This document shows positions 1-7,716 of a DNA stretch of 64,000 nucleotides, in pieces. The notes beneath the pieces are model-generated. The model was not told the DNA's origin, ran no database searches, and worked only from the letters and a program-made list of their open reading frames with translations. Source of the stretch: Flagellimonas lutaonensis (GTDB taxonomy: Bacteria; Bacteroidota; Bacteroidia; Flavobacteriales; Flavobacteriaceae); assembly GCF_000963865.1 (NCBI RefSeq), contig NZ_CP011071.1, positions 3,210,260-3,274,259 on the forward strand, in the 5' to 3' direction. The position numbers were made by a program, and so were the translations under genes. Position 1 is the first letter of the stretch. Every line of letters begins with the position of its first letter.

Positions 1-500
1 GCTGCCAAAATTTGGGTCTCAAAACCATAATTGTCATAGATGTGCCTGATTTCCGATATCAGGTTCAAACCGTCGGTAGAAATATCATCAAGACGACCAA
101 TAAAGGGCGATACGTAGGTGGCCCCTGCTTTGGCGGCCAAAATGGCCTGACCTGCCGAGAAGACCAACGTACAATTCGTTCGAATGCCTTTGTCAGAGAA
201 ATATTTTAATGCCTTTACCCCGTCTTTGATCATGGGCACCTTTACCACTATCTGCTCGTGAAGCTCGGCCAATTCTTCCCCTTCTTTCACAATACCCTCA
301 AAATCGGTGGCCACCACCTCGGCAGATACGTCGCCATCGACTATGTTGCAGATGTCAACATAGTGTTTCATAATATTGTTTTTACCGGTGATGCCCTCTT
401 TTGCCATCAGCGACGGGTTGGTGGTTACACCATCGAGCACGCCCAATTGCTGTGCTTCCCTTATTTGGTCTAGATTGGCGGTATCAATAAAAAATTTCAT
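1..500 (-). CDS. tal: Transaldolase, FSA-type (3' end beyond window)
   Basis: Begins at the ATG whose complement is at 498-500 and runs off the left edge of the window, so about 166 of the usual 215-220 residues are present. It has the small-transaldolase signature near residues 26-30 (TTNPS), and the Schiff-base lysine lies in IVVKVPM (K87). The family transfers a dihydroxyacetone unit between sedoheptulose-7-phosphate and glyceraldehyde-3-phosphate in the pentose phosphate pathway; close relatives act as fructose-6-phosphate aldolases, and sequence reading alone does not separate the two. It acts in the cytosol. The next gene to the right lies on the same strand with a 66-base gap that holds a promoter-like box. 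No frameshift is visible in the part present. Confidence 0.9.
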   Translation of the reverse strand, partial: MKFFIDTANLDQIREAQQLGVLDGVTTNPSLMAKEGITGKNNIMKHYVDICNIVDGDVSAEVVATDFEGIVKEGEELAELHEQIVVKVPMIKDGVKALKYFSDKGIRTNCTLVFSAGQAILAAKAGATYVSPFIGRLDDISTDGLNLISEIRHIYDNYGFETQILA

Positions 501-546
501 CTGTTTTCTTATTAAGATTTGTTGATTTCTTGCTGTTTATCAATTG

Positions 547-554
547 CAAAACTA
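547..554 (-). promoter_or_regulatory. Probable -7 promoter box for transaldolase
   Basis: On the minus strand these eight bases read TAGTTTTG, an exact match to the Bacteroidota TAnnTTTG box, about 47 bases before the transaldolase ATG. No well-spaced TTG box is obvious upstream; the best candidate is only 15 bases away. The call is therefore tentative. Confidence 0.4.
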
Positions 555-566
555 CAATTTATAAAG

Positions 567-1376
567 CTACAACCTGTAATGATTGCACATCAGTTTCTCA
601 AACCATTTCTGCGGCAATAATCTTTTAAGGGCCACCGACAGTTTTTGCATACGCTTTCCCACCAAAACCTGGGGGCGCGGGTTACTGCGCTCAACAATAT
701 TGTATACGGCCTTGGCCACCTCTATGGGATCCTCGCCCGAATCAACATCTTTGTCTATGTCTTCCAATATTCGCGAATAGGTCTCCTCGTACGGCGAACC
801 TTCAACCACTGGGGCATGGTAGCGCCCTGCCGCAATGTTGGTGGCAAAATCACCTGGTGCCAGACAAACTATTTTTATGTTGAAATCCTTGGCCTCCATT
901 CGCATCGCCTCCGACACCAAGGTAAGGGCCCCTTTGGTTGCCGAATAGATTCCCCTGAAGGGCAGCCCCATATATCCGGCAATCGAGGTTATGTTGATGA
1001 TTACCCCTCCCCCCTGCGCGCGCATGTGGGGCATTACCTGCTTCATTACACGGATCGGTCCGTTGAAATTGGTGTTGAATGCCTTCGCTATTTCATCATC
1101 AGGGGTTTCCTCGATGGCCCCCGTAATGCCCACCCCGGCATTGTTGACCAAAATATCCAATCGACCCTCTTTGCCAATCACTTGTTCTGTGGCATTCTTG
1201 ATGCTGGCCGTATCGGTCACGTTCAATTCAATCAACTCAAAATCACTAAAATCGGGGTGTTTGGAAATGTTTCGGGTAGTGCCGTACACCACAAAGCCTT
1301 TGGCCGTTAAAAAACGGCCTATGGCTTTACCGATTCCTGATGAACCACCGGTAATCAAAACAACCTTTTTTTCCAT
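567..1376 (-). CDS. SDR family NAD(P)-dependent oxidoreductase
   Basis: A 269-residue classical short-chain dehydrogenase/reductase. The Rossmann nucleotide-binding motif TGGSSGIG is at residues 9-16, NNAG at 78-81, the catalytic Ser near 131 (NITSIAG) and the YxxxK pair at Y144/K148 (YSATK). The length is normal for a complete classical SDR with a short C-terminal extension. The enzyme moves hydride between NAD(P)H and a carbonyl or alcohol substrate that cannot be named from sequence. It is a cytosolic protein with no signal peptide. The start is the ATG with complement at 1374-1376, which leaves the nucleotide-binding strand at the expected distance from the N-terminus. It is monocistronic or leads into the transaldolase gene. 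Confidence 0.92.
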   Translation of the reverse strand: MEKKVVLITGGSSGIGKAIGRFLTAKGFVVYGTTRNISKHPDFSDFELIELNVTDTASIKNATEQVIGKEGRLDILVNNAGVGITGAIEETPDDEIAKAFNTNFNGPIRVMKQVMPHMRAQGGGVIINITSIAGYMGLPFRGIYSATKGALTLVSEAMRMEAKDFNIKIVCLAPGDFATNIAAGRYHAPVVEGSPYEETYSRILEDIDKDVDSGEDPIEVAKAVYNIVERSNPRPQVLVGKRMQKLSVALKRLLPQKWFEKLMCNHYRL

Positions 1377-1575
1377 AGAATTCAGAAGCTTTCAGTACAA
1401 AGAAAAGCATAAATTGATAACTATTTAAGGTACAATGGCTCTGGTTTCAGGGTATAAAACAACATTGAACGCCACAATTTGATCAGTAGGACTGCTCCAT
1501 TGGTCATGACCGTAGATATGATTTTTGAAGTTCTGAATACCAAATATTTTTTAGTTAGATTGTGCAAAATTGGTA

Positions 1576-2189
1576 TTAACTTACTGAAAGCATTCGGGAG
1601 GTATTTATTTTCCACTTTCCTTCAACTTTCTCAAAAAAATACACGCCCCATTGTGAATCCAACCCATGTCCATGTAGTACCGAAGCAAATAAGAGCCTTG
1701 TTCTTCTGTTCATTGAAAACAATATTGGAATAAAAAACTATACCAAGAACCCCATGTTCATCCTTGATTTTTTTCAAATCCTACCCTGAGAAATCTTTTG
1801 GTGCCAATGGGACTGCTTTACCTGTGGCATCCTTCAAATTTAATTTTGTTATCAGACATCACCTTCATTATTATTAAATTTTTTGACCAAATTTTCCTAT
1901 CCTTTGGGAATATGGTCAAAGTGCAAGTTGCTTAAGTCTTCAAAAACACAATTTTTCTCAATTGCATATTTAATGCTATCTATTTGGTCTCGATTTATGA
2001 CTATAGGCTTTACATCGCCGCTTTTCATTTCCTCAATTGACGGTGGTGGAATTTCGGAAGATTCATAATTGTAAAGTAAAAGTAAGTTTAATATCACTTT
2101 GTCCTCAATCAATTTTTCTTTGGAACCCTCATTATTTGCACAACTCACAACAAAAATCGACAGAGTTATTACAAAATCTTAGCTTTCAT
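1576..2189 (-). pseudogene. Decayed small lipoprotein (module 3 partner)
   Basis: An ATG at 2189 starts MKAKIL and then meets TAA, while the next frame reads VITLSIFVVSCANNEG, a good lipoprotein signal with a lipobox Cys. One lost base in the TTTT run at about 2172-2175 explains the break. The body (83 codons, 1897-2148) ends at TAG; beyond it, in shifting frames, come KDATGKAVPLAPKDF, then a stretch with FYSNIVFNEQKNKALICFG, and finally FFEKVEGKWKINTS before a stop at 1576. Rejoined, this gives a secreted lipoprotein of roughly 200 residues whose C-terminus (asparagine-rich strand, then KVxGxWxI) resembles the intact lipoprotein at 2593-3177. It starts 5 bases after the decayed tail of module 3. 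At least three frameshifts and two stops make it non-functional as read. Confidence 0.7.
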
Positions 2190-2194
2190 ATAAT

Positions 2195-2580
2195 TTATTG
2201 ACATTTCTTTGAATTTGACTCTAAAATTGTGCGAAGATGTGCTAAGCTAGAATCATAATGGACGGAGGAACCTGATGGAACCCGTGCCCTCAGTATATCC
2301 CGTGCAAAATCTTTATAATGCTCTAGTGGTTAACGATTATCCAATTTTCTTAAAGTTTTGGCCATTGGACTAAAATAAAATTGTGTCATGTAAATGTGGT
2401 ATATTTTATTTTCAGGGCCGCTTGGATTGGGATGCGTGAAAACATCACAGTATGTCTCAGCGTAATGTTTGTATTGTTCGAAAACAGCTTTTTTTCAGGG
2501 GTTTTACCTTTTTTAGATTGTCTTGAAGTCAAAGATAATTACGAAGTCCTAAAATATTCCCAACACAAGACTAAAATTTG
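2195..2580 (-). pseudogene. Decayed effector-like C-terminal tail (module 3)
   Basis: The minus strand carries a coding remnant. The main frame reads AVFEQYKHYAETYCDVF, then HIYMTQFYFSPMAKTLRKL, an in-frame TAA at 2330-2332, and continues in the same frame with PLEHYKDFARDILRARV to LESNSKKCQ and a stop at 2195. Upstream, a seven-A run (2489-2495) shifts the frame from a stretch with SKKGKTPEKK. No family was recognised. It sits 5 bases before the ATG of the decayed lipoprotein, the same order as the intact pair at 4227/4234. The last residues, KKCQ, share a penultimate Cys with the other two tails in this locus. It is non-functional as read, and the exact 5' limit is uncertain. Confidence 0.6.
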
Positions 2581-2592
2581 ATTTATTAAAAG

Positions 2593-3177
2593 TTACCATT
2601 CTGATGTTGGAATTACATGTTCTATATTCCAATTACCCTCAACTTTCTTCAAACAAAAAATTGAAGCATTTCCTGCTAGTCTACTTCTGCTTACTCCTAC
2701 TTCAAAAATTGCTTTTGTGTAATTTTCGTCAAATCTAATTCGTGAAAAATTATAGAGCAAATCAAAATTTTTAAACTCCATGGATTTTTTCAACTGCTGG
2801 GTATCGGCCAACATTATGGTATGGCCTTTTTTGCTTTCTAAACCCTTTACATTTTCTAAATGCAAAATCTCCATTTCTGGCTTTAATAAGTCTTGATATT
2901 CATTAGGAATTTTATCAATTGAGGATTTCTCCATTTCATTTCCCATTATTGGATAGATTGCAACTTTTAATTTCATCCGACCAATAGAATCAACCATTGT
3001 ATCGCTTATTCCGTATATCGCATCATTGGTGTTTGGAGGAGGTGGTGGCTGAACATATGAAAGTTTATCGATTATTTTAACAACAATCTCCTTTTCATCC
3101 TTTTTTAGATGATTTTCAATTTGTGCCTGACATCCATTTATGACAATGGGTATGAGTAAAAGGACAAAATATTTCAT
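2593..3177 (-). CDS. Small secreted lipoprotein (module 2 partner)
   Basis: A 194-residue protein with signal peptide MKYFVLLLIPIVINGC and Cys as the lipobox residue, so it is probably lipid-anchored in the outer membrane or periplasm. A proline run (PPPPP) follows near residue 45. The C-terminal third contains FSRIRFDENYTKAIFEV, a Gly-containing turn, and then FCLKKVEGNWNIEHV. This layout (strand, small turn, then KKxxGxW) recurs in the protein at 3692-4234 and in the pseudogene at 1576-2189. The ATG at 3177 was chosen; a GTG six bases upstream (3183) is also possible. It begins 10 bases after the tail of the linker-duplicate pseudogene, so the two form a unit. No known domain was recognised. 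By position it could be an immunity-like or accessory partner, which is inference. Confidence 0.8.
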   Translation of the reverse strand: MKYFVLLLIPIVINGCQAQIENHLKKDEKEIVVKIIDKLSYVQPPPPPNTNDAIYGISDTMVDSIGRMKLKVAIYPIMGNEMEKSSIDKIPNEYQDLLKPEMEILHLENVKGLESKKGHTIMLADTQQLKKSMEFKNFDLLYNFSRIRFDENYTKAIFEVGVSRSRLAGNASIFCLKKVEGNWNIEHVIPTSEW

Positions 3178-3187
3178 TGTCACTGTT

Positions 3188-3665
3188 TTAATTACAAATT
3201 TCGTTGAAACTATTCTCTACGATGGCTCTTAAGTTTTGATTCTCAGCATTCGCGGTGGGCGTATTGGAATAATCCACTTGGCCCGAAGAATACCCCTCTG
3301 GATTGGTACTTGCATAGTTGTACGAGCTATCGGGATAGCCTTGGCCACTATAACCGCTACCACCGCTGCTGACCCATACCCATTCAGAGGAGCTGCCATG
3401 GTACTCTGTGTGGCTGTACTCAGAATAACTGCCCCCTGTTGTTGTACCAGTCAGTGTAGTCTTGGGTGGTCACCATGCGAAAGCCACCGCCCGAACCGCC
3501 CGGGCCTCCACCGCCGCCACAACTGCCGCCTATGCCGTTTCCGTTAGGGCCACCGTTGAGCGCACATTCAAGTGCGCTATTGCACCTTTCGGTGCTGGCC
3601 TTCTCATGGCACTCGCCACGAGCAATCAAACCAAGTGCATCGGTCTGGGCAATGTTTGTTTTTAT
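3188..3665 (-). pseudogene. Partial duplicate of Gly-rich linker with alternative tail (module 2)
   Basis: Homologous to codons about 135-275 of the intact 506-codon frame at 4227-5747. It starts at a stretch reading IKTNIAQTDALGLIARGEC and includes the Cys-rich segment, the Gly/Pro-rich stretch ending SGGGFRMVTT, and the Tyr/Ser-rich stretch ending SSGQVDYSN. It has no start codon or N-terminal domain. One extra G in a five-G run near 3432 shifts the frame relative to the full-length gene. After the linker the sequence diverges to a short unique end, LRAIVENSFNEICN, with a stop at 3188. It is therefore a silent cassette: shared linker, different tail, different downstream lipoprotein. The end again has Cys in the penultimate position. 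Confidence 0.75.
3240..3665. repeat. Direct repeat copy B of effector linker DNA
   Basis: About 425 bases in the same orientation as 4925-5335 and visibly similar base by base, with long identical runs separated by substitutions and small indels. The repeat covers only the linker-coding part, so the flanking tail and N-terminal sequences are unrelated. Such a shared segment would allow recombination to exchange tails between modules. Confidence 0.8.
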
Positions 3666-3691
3666 TTGTAAGAGGCATTAATTATAAGCAG

Positions 3692-4234
3692 CTACTCAAT
3701 TATGTTCCAATGGTAAAAAGTATAGATTACCTCCCATTGTTGTTTAGCTTTTTGTAAAATGAATATCGGTGATTTTTGCGCCCCTATTTCTCTGTAAACA
3801 GCAATATCGCCAATAATTATTGGTGCAGAAATCTTTATAACCCCTCTTTTCAAATCGACAGGCTTGTCGTAGGATTTTGTCAAAATAATTTTAGGGTTAA
3901 ATCTGTTTTTTTCAAGCGAATATGGCTTTAGGTGCAAAATTTCATGCCAAATTTGCTTTATGACATTTGGTTTTAAAATTTCTAAAAGTTCTCCATCAGT
4001 AATTTTTGTTGGAAAGCCTACTTTTTGAGTGATAAGCGATAAGTCATCTTTCTCGAAATATATACTCCATCCCTTATCGAAATCTGTAGTGTTGTATATG
4101 AAAACCTTGTTATGCTGAGGTGCAAAAACCTGATTCAAAACCTCTTGTTGAATATCTGTAAGCCTATTTTCCCTTAAATTCTGACCAGTAATTGAGTTGT
4201 TTGCTAAGCAAACAAAAACAAGCACTTTAATCAC
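3692..4234 (-). CDS. Small secreted protein (module 1 partner)
   Basis: A 180-residue protein if started at the GTG at 4234, which overlaps the stop of the upstream gene by 8 bases (GTGATTAA). A longer start at 4420 would lie entirely within the upstream gene and is rejected. The N-terminus MIKVLVFVCLANNSITGQ resembles a short signal peptide; a Cys is present but the lipobox is poor, so secretion is likely and lipidation uncertain. The C-terminal part, ISAPIIIGDIAVYREIGA followed by ILQKAKQQWEVIYTF, resembles the C-terminus of the lipoprotein at 2593-3177 in arrangement. The tight coupling to the metallopeptidase-like gene suggests a partner or immunity role, not shown. Confidence 0.75.
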   Translation of the reverse strand: MIKVLVFVCLANNSITGQNLRENRLTDIQQEVLNQVFAPQHNKVFIYNTTDFDKGWSIYFEKDDLSLITQKVGFPTKITDGELLEILKPNVIKQIWHEILHLKPYSLEKNRFNPKIILTKSYDKPVDLKRGVIKISAPIIIGDIAVYREIGAQKSPIFILQKAKQQWEVIYTFYHWNIIE

Positions 4235-5851
4235 ATTTTTCGCCCAATGCGCTTGAATAGCCATATCTTTCTGATTTAATGTTTTTTTGAATTTCATTCT
4301 TGTTTTCCAATTTTTTATAGGCTTCTGAAGTTTCAAGTCCGCCCCAAGTAATGTTTTTATAGTACTCCATGGGTAGTTTGTGGGAGTCCCATACTGATAG
4401 CGAGTAAGCCATTGCGTCAACGAGTTGTGTCATAAATTCATGTTGGCTTAAATTATCTGCGGCAATACCACTGTGGCCCTCATTCCTGAATTTGTTGAAT
4501 AGGGCAACTATATCTTGTACTAAATCAGATTTTCTTTGTGTTTTGAGAACATAATAAATATAGGCATGAACTGATTCATGAATCATTGTTTTTGCAACGG
4601 AAAGACTGGTTCCATTCTTCGCCAAATCTTTATCGATAGTTATTTGCCATCCACCTGCAACCGATACAGTTTCACCGTTAATCTCATTTCCATTTGGGCC
4701 ATACCCCAATTGGTCAACGCGAATGTGGATATCATAATTGGCACTGTTTTCGAAAATCCCCAAAATTGCCGAAGATAGGTGTCTGCCCATTTCTAGATTT
4801 CCCAAATCATTGATTCTTAAGTTTTTAAAATCCCCTTTTGACAATTCTTTGATGATATCTGCCACACAGGGGTACTCCAACATATCATTAAGGTTCAAAA
4901 TCAACTTATTGGGTTCTTCCTCCGCATTCGCTGGTGGCGTAATGGAATAATCCACTTGGCCCGAAGAATACCCCTCTGGGCTGGTACTTGCATAGTTGTA
5001 CGAGCTATCGGAATAGCCTTGGCCACTATAACCGCTACTGCCGCCTACCCATACCCATTCCGAGGTACTGCCGTTGTACTCGGTGTGGCTGTACTCAGAA
5101 TAACTGCCCCGGTCATTGTACCAGTCGGTGTAATGGTGAGTGGTAACCATGCGAAAACCACCTCCCGAGCCGCCCGGGCCTCCGCCCCCACCACAACCAT
5201 TGCCTCCCGTACCGTTGCCGTTAGGGCCACCGTTGAGCGCACATTCAAGTGCGCTATTGCACCTTGCGGTGCTGGCCTTCTCATGGCACTCGCCCCGGGC
5301 AATCAGCCCAAGAGTTTCCGTTTCGGAGATATCGGTCTTTATGCTTTCGACACTCCGCATCAATTTGCCCTTCTCAAAGTGGAACAGGTGTTCCACCTCT
5401 CCCTCAAGGTTGTACAGATACGCCATGCCGTGGTAATATTTTTCCTTGATGTTGAAATAAGTAAATCCCTCACCATCACTATAAGATAGCATTTTGTTGA
5501 CAAAGAATTTGAACCCTTCGTCGGTCTTGTGGGCAAGAAGCGTGAAATATTGCCCTTGAATGCGCCCCTCTCCTGAATAGGCCACGGGTCTTTCTTCGAT
5601 GACCTGAAACTCATACCATTCTTTGTCATCGAATTTCTCGGTTTTGTAATTTGCCCAATCGACCTTGATGTTCTCGACAATGTGACCCGATGGGTCATCG
5701 AATTCGGTCAAATCGAAATGCAACTGGAATTCTTTGACAAGTGTCAATTGTTCGGCCCCGCCGAGGCTTTCACCGTATGGCTCAATCTCGCAACCAAAAA
5801 AAACATTCAGTGAAATTACCAGAAAAATTTAAGTGCTGAATTGGCTTTCAT
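4227..5851 (-). CDS. Lipoprotein with Gly-rich linker and HExxH metallopeptidase-like tail (frameshift in signal peptide)
   Basis: An uninterrupted frame of 506 codons spans 4227-5747 (its TTG is unlikely to be the true start). Upstream in the same frame are LVISLNVFFGC, a lipoprotein signal and lipobox, and then EIEPYGESLGGAEQ. The only good start is the ATG at 5851, whose frame MKANSALKFFW hits a stop; one base missing from the five-T run near 5824-5828 joins the two. Domains, numbered from codon 1 of the 506: N-terminal beta-rich domain 1-140, Cys-containing segment 150-172, Gly/Pro-rich 173-198, Tyr/Ser-rich linker 205-270, C-terminal domain 280-506. The last holds HESVH (390-394), a zinc-protease HExxH motif, and a WGGLE motif near the end. 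The final residues are GEKCD. Likely surface-exposed; substrate unknown. It could be a toxin-like effector or a surface protease. Confidence 0.75.
4925..5335. repeat. Direct repeat copy A of effector linker DNA
   Basis: The linker-coding segment within the full-length gene, repeated in the same orientation at 3240-3665. The repeat ends where the two tails diverge (near codon 275 of the 506-codon frame) and begins near codon 135. The two copies lie about 1.7 kb apart, with the metallopeptidase tail and its partner gene between them. A crossover would delete that module and attach the module 2 tail. Confidence 0.8.
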
Positions 5852-5876
5852 GTATGTGGGATGTATTGGTTTTCAC

Positions 5877-5908
5877 TCAATGTAGGAAAATCCCCCCCCC
5901 GATACAAA
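5877..5908 (-). promoter_or_regulatory. Promoter with G9 tract in its spacer
   Basis: On the minus strand TTTG (complement 5905-5908) is followed after 20 bases by TACATTGA (complement 5877-5884), a partial match to TAnnTTTG. Nine consecutive G residues (complement 5892-5900) occupy the spacer. The ATG of the lipoprotein lies at 5851, giving a short leader of about 20 bases. Tract-length changes would alter the box spacing. The -7 box is imperfect, so the promoter call is moderate; the homopolymer itself is certain from the sequence. Confidence 0.45.
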
Positions 5909-6077
5909 TCAGATTTCAGCATTTTGGATGAAAAGCACGGTTTTTAGGCTGAACCGACCGGTTTTTCGATGAAATGTATATTACGAATACTTTTTGGTGC
6001 TGCCATTTTGAGGTTTTGGCCATTCGTTTTCAATGTTCCCCAGAGTTATCGTTGTTACTGAAGAGAGCACAAAAAAA

Positions 6078-6172
6078 GGCAAGCTACCTACATCGCACCG
6101 CTACGACCACATACCCTTGCTGCGTTCCCGCCCTGGGGGATTCTGCAGGAGCTGGTCGTGTAGGACTTGCCC
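6078..6172 (-). ncRNA. ffs: Signal recognition particle RNA (4.5S type)
   Basis: The minus strand holds the conserved apical part of bacterial small SRP RNA, GGGAACGCAGCAAGGG (complement 6114-6129), flanked by long complementary arms: GGCAAGTCC at the 5' end pairs with the GGCAAGCTACC side near 6078. The size is about 95 nt, typical of the short 4.5S form. The RNA binds Ffh and targets ribosomes making membrane proteins. A U-run (complement of A at 6071-6077) directly follows the closing stem and should act as the terminator. An open reading frame that crosses this region on the plus strand is spurious. Confidence 0.92.
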
Positions 6173-6175
6173 GTG

Positions 6176-6205
6176 CAAATATACGATCTTTTAAATTTGT
6201 GGCAA
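6176..6205 (-). promoter_or_regulatory. Promoter of SRP RNA
   Basis: The minus strand reads TTG (complement 6203-6205), 19 bases, then TATATTTG (complement 6176-6183), a perfect Bacteroidota TAnnTTTG box. The first bases of the RNA (GGGCAAG) begin about 4 bases later. The spacing and position fit a strong constitutive promoter. Confidence 0.8.
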
Positions 6206-6270
6206 TCGGTTTACATTCTTAATTTCGGATGCAAATCGTTGAAATCATTCATGCTTTTATGGGAAATCAA

Positions 6271-7314
6271 ATGTTCAAGATCCTTCACTTTTCAATCATA
6301 TTTTTGTTCTTTTTGGCCTGTGGCGGCGAAAAAGACCCCGCCAAACTATTTTCCATTCAGTTAGAGGGAGGCAACAAGTTTCAGCAGGGCCAATCGGTGG
6401 CGGTTACATTGAAAAACAAAAAAGATCTTGCCATTGACAGGGTTGAATACAGTATTGATGGCAAGGTACTTCCAGTAAAGGATGGCAAGATCACCCTTGA
6501 TGTGAAAAAGTTGGGAAACAAAGAACTGGTGGCCACGGTTGCCTATGGTCAAGAATCGGTCAGCCTATTCAAGAAAATAAAGGTGCTCGCAAAAGACACT
6601 CCTGAAATTTATACCTACGAAATCATGAATACCTATCCCCATGACCCGGCCGCCTATACCCAGGGCCTTGAATTCAGGGGAGACACCCTTTATGAGAGTA
6701 CCGGAAAAAGGGGAAGGTCCACCCTTAGAAAACTGGACTATAAAACCGGGGAGATTTTACAGAAAGTCGACATGGATAAATCGGTGTTTGGTGAGGGCAT
6801 CACCATTCTGGGCGATAAGGTTTATCAATTGACCTGGCAAAGTGGCATCGGGTATGTATACGATGCCCGATCATTGGAAAAAATAGACACCTTCAACTAT
6901 GGGCAAAGCAAAGAAGGCTGGGGACTCTGTAACGACGGCGCCCGATTGTACAAGAGCGATGGCACTGAAAAAATTTGGCTTTTGAATCCTGAGACATTGG
7001 TCGAAGAGGATTTTATCGAGATCGTCACCAACAAATCGATTTTCAACAAGGCCAATGAACTGGAGTATGTAGATGGCAAAATATATTCAAACGTGTACCA
7101 AAAAGAGAGTATGATGATCATTGATGCCGAATCTGGCGCCATTGAGGGGGTCATCAATTTTGGAGGATTAAAAAGTAAGGTGGCCCGTGGCGCGGAATGG
7201 GACGATCTCAATTCGGTCTTGAACGGAGTGGCCTACCATAAAGAACGGGGCACTTTTTTTGTGACCGGCAAAAACTGGAACAAACTGTTCGAGGTGAAAA
7301 TCTTAAAAAAGTAA
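6271..7314 (+). CDS. Glutaminyl-peptide cyclotransferase (plant/bacterial type), lipoprotein
   Basis: A 347-residue protein from the ATG at 6271, chosen because it starts a lipoprotein signal, MFKILHFSIIFLFFLAC, with the lipobox at Cys17. Residues about 25-110 form an Ig-like, probably cell-surface domain. The rest is a beta-propeller of the glutamine cyclotransferase family, with characteristic stretches YTQGLEF, YESTGKRGRSTLRK and GEGITIL plus YQLTWQ. The family converts N-terminal glutamine of peptides to pyroglutamate. Pyroglutamate capping of exported proteins after signal cleavage is common in this phylum. It is followed after one base by the next gene, so they probably share a transcript. 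An upstream in-frame ATG at 6229 would add residues before the signal peptide and is less likely. Confidence 0.9.
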   Translation: MFKILHFSIIFLFFLACGGEKDPAKLFSIQLEGGNKFQQGQSVAVTLKNKKDLAIDRVEYSIDGKVLPVKDGKITLDVKKLGNKELVATVAYGQESVSLFKKIKVLAKDTPEIYTYEIMNTYPHDPAAYTQGLEFRGDTLYESTGKRGRSTLRKLDYKTGEILQKVDMDKSVFGEGITILGDKVYQLTWQSGIGYVYDARSLEKIDTFNYGQSKEGWGLCNDGARLYKSDGTEKIWLLNPETLVEEDFIEIVTNKSIFNKANELEYVDGKIYSNVYQKESMMIIDAESGAIEGVINFGGLKSKVARGAEWDDLNSVLNGVAYHKERGTFFVTGKNWNKLFEVKILKK

Positions 7315-7315
7315 G

Positions 7316-7705
7316 ATGCAGGTTTACAGCGAGTCCCGAAGGGTACGCTCGGCAGATCTCGATGAAATGCTGCATGTGAACAACATCCGTTACATTGTTT
7401 GGATCCAAGAAATTTCCAAGGCGCATTGGTTGTCAAGGGCCGATGCCAAACTTCAAGCACTGGGGGTTTGGGTGGTACGCGAACACAAGATCACCTATTA
7501 TAAATCGGCCAAGTTGAACGACGATTTGCTGTTGACCACATGGGTTCTCGAAATGAAAGGCCCCATATCGACCCGTATTGTAGAAATAAAAAACAATAAA
7601 ACCGGTGATTTATTGGTTAAAGCAGTAACCGACTGGTGTTTTTTGGATCCCGACACCCTACGGCCCAAACGAATACCTGAAAAGGTTGAAAAACGCTTCC
7701 AATAA
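7316..7705 (+). CDS. Acyl-CoA thioesterase, hotdog fold (4HBT)
   Basis: A 129-residue single hotdog domain. The region HVNNIRYIVWIQEISKAHW near residues 20-38 is the 4HBT-type active-site helix, in which an Asp or Asn near the N-terminal strand and the backbone of this helix hydrolyse acyl-CoA thioesters. A later strand reads WVVREHKITYYKSAKL. It is cytosolic, with no signal peptide. The ATG lies one base after the upstream stop, indicating translational coupling with the cyclotransferase gene although no functional link is obvious. The acyl chain length cannot be predicted. Confidence 0.85.
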   Translation: MQVYSESRRVRSADLDEMLHVNNIRYIVWIQEISKAHWLSRADAKLQALGVWVVREHKITYYKSAKLNDDLLLTTWVLEMKGPISTRIVEIKNNKTGDLLVKAVTDWCFLDPDTLRPKRIPEKVEKRFQ

Positions 7706-7716
7706 ACTTGGAAACC

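Noticed and set aside
1421..1615. 64-codon minus-strand frame
   Set aside because: No start context, no family features; overlaps the decayed lipoprotein remnant only at its end.
3236..3681. Several plus-strand frames with Ala/Arg/Pro-rich translations
   Set aside because: They are antisense shadows of the Gly-rich linker copy; the same occurs over 4956-5489.
3692..4420. Longer version of the module 1 partner starting at 4420
   Set aside because: The first 62 codons lie inside the upstream gene in another frame; the GTG at 4234 at the overlapping stop starts a signal-like sequence.
5974..6222. Plus-strand reading frame of 82 codons over the SRP RNA
   Set aside because: It is antisense to a clear 4.5S RNA with its own promoter and terminator, and has no protein-like features.
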